Positions 14,874-18,545 of a DNA stretch of 18,545 nt are shown piece by piece; within the stretch, counting starts at the first letter, position 1, and each line of letters starts with the position of its first letter. The notes beneath the pieces were generated by a model that saw only the letters and a program-made list of their open reading frames with translations, had not been told where the DNA came from and did not search any database. Origin of the DNA: CBDUQP01 sp965369385 (GTDB lineage: Bacteria; Planctomycetota; Phycisphaerae; SM23-33); NCBI GenBank assembly GCA_965369385.1, contig CBDUQP010000064.1, positions 1 through 18,545 of the forward strand, written 5' to 3'. The position numbers and the translations under genes are program-made.

Positions 14874-16067
14874 ATGAACGGTTATGGGATTCTGGCTGTA
14901 TGGCACGAGTGGTTCACCGACACGCAATTCCTGGGCAATGACATGTGGAGGTGGGCTGCGCTTGTTGGAATTATCCTGGGCAGTCTCATCGTTGGAAAGA
15001 CAATCGGGTTCTTCCTTGGCAGGCAGGCTGAGAAGCTTCGTCAGGCCGAGAAGTTCAACGTGCTCGCCATGACATTCGAAAGTGCGGTTAAACCCATATC
15101 CCTGCTCGCGCTGGGCATCGCTCTTTACGTGGTGGCCGCCGGTGGAATTCTGATCCTTGCCAAGAAAGTCTCTCTCAGCGATGCCAGTGACAAGAAGGAA
15201 GTGTTTGATCTTGCCAAGTTCTGGATGCAGGTGAGTCAGACCATCATCTCGTTGGCGATTGGATGGTTTGTCTATCGCCTTGTGGATGTTGTGGAGGTGT
15301 TCTTGCGCCATTGGACGAGCAAGACTGAGACCGAGCTCGATGATCAGTTTGTGCCCCTGATCCGCAAGACTCTGCGCATATTGATAGTGATCATGATCTT
15401 CCTGTTTATCGCGCAGAAGATCTATAGGATGGAGGTTGGCACGCTGGTGGCAGGGCTTGGCATCGGCGGTTTGGCATTTGCGTTGGCTGCCAAAGACATG
15501 GTGGCAAACCTTTTGGGTTCGATAACAATCTTCACTGATCGCCCGTTCCATATGGGGGAGTGGATCAAGATGAGCGGCTATAACGGTATTGTGGAGGAGG
15601 TGGGCTTCAGATCCACTCGGATCCGCACGTTTGATGGGCACCTTGTGGTGATTCCGAATGCCGATGTTGCAAACAGTCCTGTAGAGAATGTAAGCCGCCG
15701 CTCCTCGATCAGGAGAAATCTTGATGTGACGGTCACTTACGACACTTCACCCGAGAAGATGAATCGCGCCGTGGCGATTCTCAAGGAAATGTGCGAAGCC
15801 CGCAAAGAGCATTTCGCGCCGGAACCGAATCCCAGAGTGCATTTCACCGATTTCAACGCAGACAGTCTGGGAATTCGCGTTACGTATTGGTTCGCTCCGC
15901 CCGAATGGGAGCCCCATCTTGAGTTCGATCATGATTTTAACATGGAATTGCTCGAGCGATTCAACGCCGAGGGCATCGAGTTTGCCTTCCCGACACAAAC
16001 ACTTTATCTGCGCCACGAGAATGAATTGAAGGCCGATATTCAAGTCAGGAAACCCTGCGACGATTAG
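14874..16067 (+). CDS. MscS-family small-conductance mechanosensitive ion channel
   Basis: The 397-residue inner-membrane protein opens under membrane tension to release solutes after hypo-osmotic shock. Hydrophobic segments lie at about 25-48, 70-96, 116-138, 165-183 and 188-215. The last is the pore helix, with the small-residue pattern VAGLGIGGLAFALAAKDMV (192-210) followed by ANLLGSITIFTDRPF (211-225), a clear MscS signature. The beta domain follows (GIVEEVGFRSTRIRTFDGHL, 238-257, then VVIPNADVANSPVENVSRR), and a C-terminal alpha/beta domain to the end. With five membrane segments it is larger than E. coli MscS (three) and belongs to the extended YbdG/YnaI-like range. The start is supported by AAAGGA eight bases upstream. 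LepB follows on the same strand after 156 bp. Confidence 0.94.
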   Translation: MNGYGILAVWHEWFTDTQFLGNDMWRWAALVGIILGSLIVGKTIGFFLGRQAEKLRQAEKFNVLAMTFESAVKPISLLALGIALYVVAAGGILILAKKVSLSDASDKKEVFDLAKFWMQVSQTIISLAIGWFVYRLVDVVEVFLRHWTSKTETELDDQFVPLIRKTLRILIVIMIFLFIAQKIYRMEVGTLVAGLGIGGLAFALAAKDMVANLLGSITIFTDRPFHMGEWIKMSGYNGIVEEVGFRSTRIRTFDGHLVVIPNADVANSPVENVSRRSSIRRNLDVTVTYDTSPEKMNRAVAILKEMCEARKEHFAPEPNPRVHFTDFNADSLGIRVTYWFAPPEWEPHLEFDHDFNMELLERFNAEGIEFAFPTQTLYLRHENELKADIQVRKPCDD

Positions 16068-16223
16068 TACCGTATAAGCTCTCTGGTGTTCTGCTACAGA
16101 GAAACTGCACGGTGGTAATCTGTCTGCAACGGGGGGCAGGCAGGGATTGACGAAGAACCTTACGCATCAGTTCAGTCTTACAAGGAACTGGCGGAGACCG
16201 GAATAGAGACGAATGGGAGCAAG

Positions 16224-16988
16224 ATGGCCGACGAATCAATAGATAATCAGGGCGACAAGAACAAGGACACCAAGAAGCGGCACTGGCTTATCAGGACGTG
16301 GCTGTGGTTTCGTCCCATTATCATCACCGTCGTAATTCTGACGATGGTCCGTTCTTCCATTGCCGATTGGAACGATGTTCCCAGCGGATCTATGATCCCG
16401 ACGATAATTGAAGGCGATCGCATCTTCGTAAACAAGCTGGCATTCGACCTGAAAGTTCCTTACACGCAATGGCCTCTCCTGACCTGGGCCGAGCCGAAAC
16501 GCGGAGACGTGGTCATCTTCTTTCGCGAGAAGACAGGTATGAGACTGGTCAAACGCGTGATCGGTCTGCCAGGCGAGACCATCGAGATGCGCGATAATTG
16601 CCTCTACATTAACGGCAAGGCGGCCGAGTACAAGCATCTCGACGGCGCAGAAGCACAAGAGTACCTCCCCGACCAGTCACACATGCCCGAAGGGCGTCGC
16701 TACGAGTATGAAGTCTATATAGAGACCATCGGCGATATGGTTCATCCCACGCTGCGAGTACCTTCGATGGATCCACAAGGTCTCAGGAAGTCGTTTGGGC
16801 CGATAACGATACCTGAGGGACGTTACTTCATGATGGGTGATAATCGTGATCTGTCGCTGGATTCGCGAAAGTTTGGCCCGGTTCTGCGCGGCAGCATCGC
16901 TGGAAAGTCCAACGTGATACTCCTGTCGCTGGACCCCGACAATTGGTACATGCCCCGTGGCGGCCGATTCTTCAAAGACATGAAGTGA
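16224..16988 (+). CDS. lepB: Signal peptidase I
   Basis: The 254-residue protein is a type I signal peptidase, which cuts signal peptides from exported proteins on the outer face of the inner membrane. A charged N-terminus is followed by one membrane segment (about 31-46). The catalytic Ser is Ser56 in VPSGSMIPT (52-60) and the general-base Lys is Lys110 in RLVKRVIGLPGETIEM (107-122). Box E is MGDNRDLSLDSRKFG (about 209-223). The insertion between boxes D and E (about 135-190) is of ordinary size. GGGAGCAAG just before the ATG supports the start. Unlike the two-membrane-segment E. coli enzyme it has one clear segment, as in many other phyla. Confidence 0.96.
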   Translation: MADESIDNQGDKNKDTKKRHWLIRTWLWFRPIIITVVILTMVRSSIADWNDVPSGSMIPTIIEGDRIFVNKLAFDLKVPYTQWPLLTWAEPKRGDVVIFFREKTGMRLVKRVIGLPGETIEMRDNCLYINGKAAEYKHLDGAEAQEYLPDQSHMPEGRRYEYEVYIETIGDMVHPTLRVPSMDPQGLRKSFGPITIPEGRYFMMGDNRDLSLDSRKFGPVLRGSIAGKSNVILLSLDPDNWYMPRGGRFFKDMK

Positions 16989-17057
16989 TTTCTTTCTGCA
17001 CCCCGAGTGCCCTTCAAGAAACCAGAGCCATCGTCCTCTGTTTCGCCGCGTGGGTGT

Positions 17058-18056
17058 CTACTCCAGTGTTCCGCTGTGCTTGTACATTCGCCCTTCCAGT
17101 GCGCGGTTGTACGGGGCGAACGGTGAACTGGGGTCCGGGTCGCGCTCGATATCGTTGAACGTCATGTACATCTTTGCGTCCATGTTATCCAGATAGTGGA
17201 TCAAGAACGCTTCGGGGATCATCGGTAATTTCGGTGAACCGTATTCGTGCACACCGTGATGCGACAGCACGATGTGTTGCAGAAGCATTACGGTCCGGGC
17301 GGGGAATGGCTCTGCCGTCTCGGCGGCCACCGCAGCCGCCTTCTCACCTATCCATATCGCCGTCTCGGTAATGTGCCCGATAAGGTTTCCGCGTTCGGTA
17401 TAGTCTATCGCGATGTCCGCGCTCAGCTCCGAGCACTTTCCCAGATCGTGCAGAAAAATCCCCACGTATACCAGGTCGGCATTCAGCTTGGGGTATAGCG
17501 GCAGTACCGCCTGTGCGCTCCGCATCATATTGAGCGTGTGTTCAACCAGCCCGCCTATGTAGGGGTGGTGCATCGTCATGGCCGCCGGGCTTCGCTTGAC
17601 CCTGGCGACAAGTTCGCGATCTTCCACGAACTTTTTGATCAGCATGCGAAGGTGCGGGTTCTTCACTTGGCGGAGAATGTCGAGCGCCTCGGCCCACATC
17701 TCTTCGATGTCATACGGGCTGGTGGCAAGGAAGTCGGCCAGGTCCACGTTCTCCGTGGGCACGGGGCGGAGTGCTTCTATGATGAACTGGAGCATCCCGC
17801 GGTAGTCTTCGGTGCGCCCCTTGACGTGTACGAAACCGCCGGCCGGTATGGATGCGTAAATGGCGTCAGTCGCCTGCCAGAGCCTGCCACTGACGCTTCC
17901 GCTCTTGTCGCACAGCGTACACTGGATATACAGGCCGCCATTGCGAGTGGTGCGGAGGTCCTTGTCGCGAACGAGGAATACCTGGTCGATAGCCATTCCG
18001 TTTGCGAGTTTATCGATATAGATGCGTTCAGTTTCCATAGCCGGCGAGTCTACCAT
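17058..18056 (-). CDS. OB-fold/HD-domain 3'-5' exoribonuclease, YhaM-like
   Basis: The 332-residue product matches YhaM-type exoribonucleases: an N-terminal OB nucleic-acid-binding fold (about 20-100, with VFLVRDKDLRTTRNGGLYIQ, GRLW and VHVKGRTEDYRG) and an HD phosphohydrolase domain (about 160-300). HD residues are seen in MHHPYIGGLVEHTLNM (162-177), FLHDLGKCSEL (201-211, His203-Asp204), IGHIT (226-230) and HIVLSHHGVHEYGSPKLP. In Bacillus the enzyme trims RNA and single-stranded DNA from the 3' end. Neither start has a good ribosome-binding site: Met1 (18056) and Met7 (18038) are both possible, and Met7 begins closer to the conserved region. The gene stands alone, converging with lepB across 69 bp. 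With RNase Y it makes two RNA-decay HD proteins in this window. Confidence 0.88.
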   Translation of the reverse strand: MVDSPAMETERIYIDKLANGMAIDQVFLVRDKDLRTTRNGGLYIQCTLCDKSGSVSGRLWQATDAIYASIPAGGFVHVKGRTEDYRGMLQFIIEALRPVPTENVDLADFLATSPYDIEEMWAEALDILRQVKNPHLRMLIKKFVEDRELVARVKRSPAAMTMHHPYIGGLVEHTLNMMRSAQAVLPLYPKLNADLVYVGIFLHDLGKCSELSADIAIDYTERGNLIGHITETAIWIGEKAAAVAAETAEPFPARTVMLLQHIVLSHHGVHEYGSPKLPMIPEAFLIHYLDNMDAKMYMTFNDIERDPDPSSPFAPYNRALEGRMYKHSGTLE

Positions 18057-18179
18057 GGTCGCCCGGCCGTGTGAATAGTGAATCCCAAGGGGATACCGTC
18101 AATAACCATGCGTAACTGTGGCCTGCCCGTCCGGTAGGCGGATTCTGAAATCGGCGGGGGAGGGCGAATTCACATGTAA

Positions 18180-18191
18180 TTCACATGTGAA
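18180..18191. promoter_or_regulatory. 12-bp palindrome inside a tandem 11-bp direct repeat
   Basis: TTCACATGTGAA (18180-18191) is a perfect palindrome. Its left part belongs to two head-to-tail copies of AATTCACATGT (18167-18177 and 18178-18188). It is about 125 bp upstream of the YhaM-like gene, so an operator for that gene is possible. The 14-bp palindrome at 18242-18255 shares the ACATGT core. Confidence 0.35.
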
Positions 18192-18293
18192 GTGCAACGG
18201 GCCATGCATATTCGACATGCTGGATGCTTGTCGTGTCGGTGTCGTACATGTACGATGCACGCATAGAAGAGGGGACGCAATGAATCAGTGAGC

Positions 18294-18428
18294 CGTCTCC
18301 CGATAGCTAATCAGTAAGGCGTCCCCCGATTCCGTCCCCCGATTCTCCTAATCAGTAAGGCGTCCCCCGATTCTCCCCGATTCTCGTCCCCCGATTCTAG
18401 GCGTCCCCCGATTCTGCTCCCCCGATTC
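18294..18428. repeat. Array of CGTCCCCCGATTC direct repeats
   Basis: Five perfect copies of CGTCCCCCGATTC lie at 18320, 18333, 18361, 18385 and 18402. There are degenerate or shortened copies at 18294 (CGTCTCCCGAT), 18374 (TCCCCGATTC) and 18416 (GCTCCCCCGATTC). The 14-base spacer CTAATCAGTAAGGC occurs twice at 41-bp distance (18307 and 18348), so one level of duplication spans a 41-bp unit. Spacing is irregular and there is no unique spacer, which rules out CRISPR. Confidence 0.85.
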
Positions 18429-18444
18429 TTGACCGCATACCAGC

Positions 18445-18484
18445 GGGGACATGTCCGGCTGCGGTAGCAGTCGGCCGTGTCCCC
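18445..18484. repeat. REP-like stem-loop
   Basis: GGGGACATGTCCG (18445-18457) pairs with CGGCCGTGTCCCC (18472-18484) over 12 of 13 positions, including one G-T, around a 14-base loop. It lies 16 bp after the direct-repeat array and shares the GTCCCC word with it, as is common where REP hairpins and REP-associated transposases have spread. No transposase is visible before the window ends. Confidence 0.55.
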
Positions 18485-18545
18485 CTCCGCGATCAAAGAT
18501 GCCATGCCGCATTGTCCGTCCGCATCGCGAATGTACGAATCGCCA

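Larger units (their letters stand above)
18057..18545. other. 489-bp repeat-rich non-coding region
   Basis: No gene is supported. It holds a small hairpin (GCCTGCC 18121-18127 with GGTAGGC 18133-18139), two tandem 11-bp words AATTCACATGT (18167-18188), a 14-bp palindrome TCGTACATGTACGA (18242-18255), a direct-repeat array (18294-18428) and a GC-rich stem-loop (18445-18484). The 64-codon frame antisense to the array is made of repeat-derived Arg/Gly-rich words and is not a gene. Confidence 0.6.

Noticed and set aside
14724..15641. 305-codon minus-strand open frame antisense to the MscS-type gene
   Set aside because: The plus strand carries a clear MscS pore and beta domain with a ribosome-binding site. 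The antisense frame has a His/Gln-rich composition and no family features.
16147..16176. lepB promoter (TTGACG with TTCAGT at 18 bp)
   Set aside because: The -35 is good but the -10 is too far from consensus to list. lepB may be read from the MscS transcript or from an unseen promoter.
18294..18428. CRISPR array
   Set aside because: The repeats are only about 13 bp, irregularly spaced or touching, without unique 30-40 bp spacers, and no cas gene is present.
18311..18505. 64-codon minus-strand frame over the repeat array
   Set aside because: Its sequence is made of repeat-derived words (NRG, ESGD, RIGG) and arises from the direct repeats rather than from selection on a protein.

Overview
This 18.5 kb window is a chromosomal, mostly housekeeping stretch from a Gram-negative-type bacterium. 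The combination of RNase Y, HflX, an Ap4A-phosphorylase-like HIT protein, an orphan SpoA (FliM/FliN-type) protein, two large unassigned membrane proteins, patchy Shine-Dalgarno use and GC-rich hairpin repeats between genes suggests a planctomycete, perhaps Phycisphaerae. That placement is inference; there is no rRNA or other taxonomic marker. I saw no tRNA, rRNA, CRISPR array, phage gene or intact transposase.

Layout. 1-3129 (+): the tail of an upstream gene, coupled through TAATG to a polytopic membrane protein with a large helical C-terminal domain, then a GT28/MGDG-synthase-type glycosyltransferase, which suggests an envelope glycolipid locus. 3183-5341 (-): a two-gene signalling operon, also coupled through TAATG. 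It encodes a receiver-like protein ending in a FliM-like EIxALL peptide and a pseudo-receiver diguanylate cyclase with a c-di-GMP inhibitory site. 5562-7263 (+): a HIT-family nucleotide phosphorylase/hydrolase and a dGTPase-like HD phosphohydrolase, apparently read from a near-consensus promoter so close to the ATG that the mRNA may be leaderless. A bidirectional terminator (7342-7379) separates this from a 648-residue membrane protein (-).

9663-11923 (+): the ribosome-associated GTPase HflX, then a FliM-like SpoA protein. 11924-12336 holds nested inverted repeats and a strong + strand terminator. RNase Y (-) follows, with an unusual 935-bp hairpin-rich region upstream of it. 14874-16988 (+): an MscS-family mechanosensitive channel and signal peptidase I. 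17058-18056 (-): a YhaM-like OB-HD 3'-5' exoribonuclease. The last ~490 bp carry palindromes, a direct-repeat array and a REP-like stem-loop.

Together the genes cover RNA turnover (RNase Y, YhaM-like, HflX), nucleotide-pool hygiene (HIT, dGTPase), envelope functions (glycosyltransferase, MscS, LepB) and c-di-GMP or motor-switch-type signalling. The least explained parts are the split FliM-like features (peptide on a receiver-like protein, SpoA domain on another), the structured region upstream of rny, and the repeat array at the right end.
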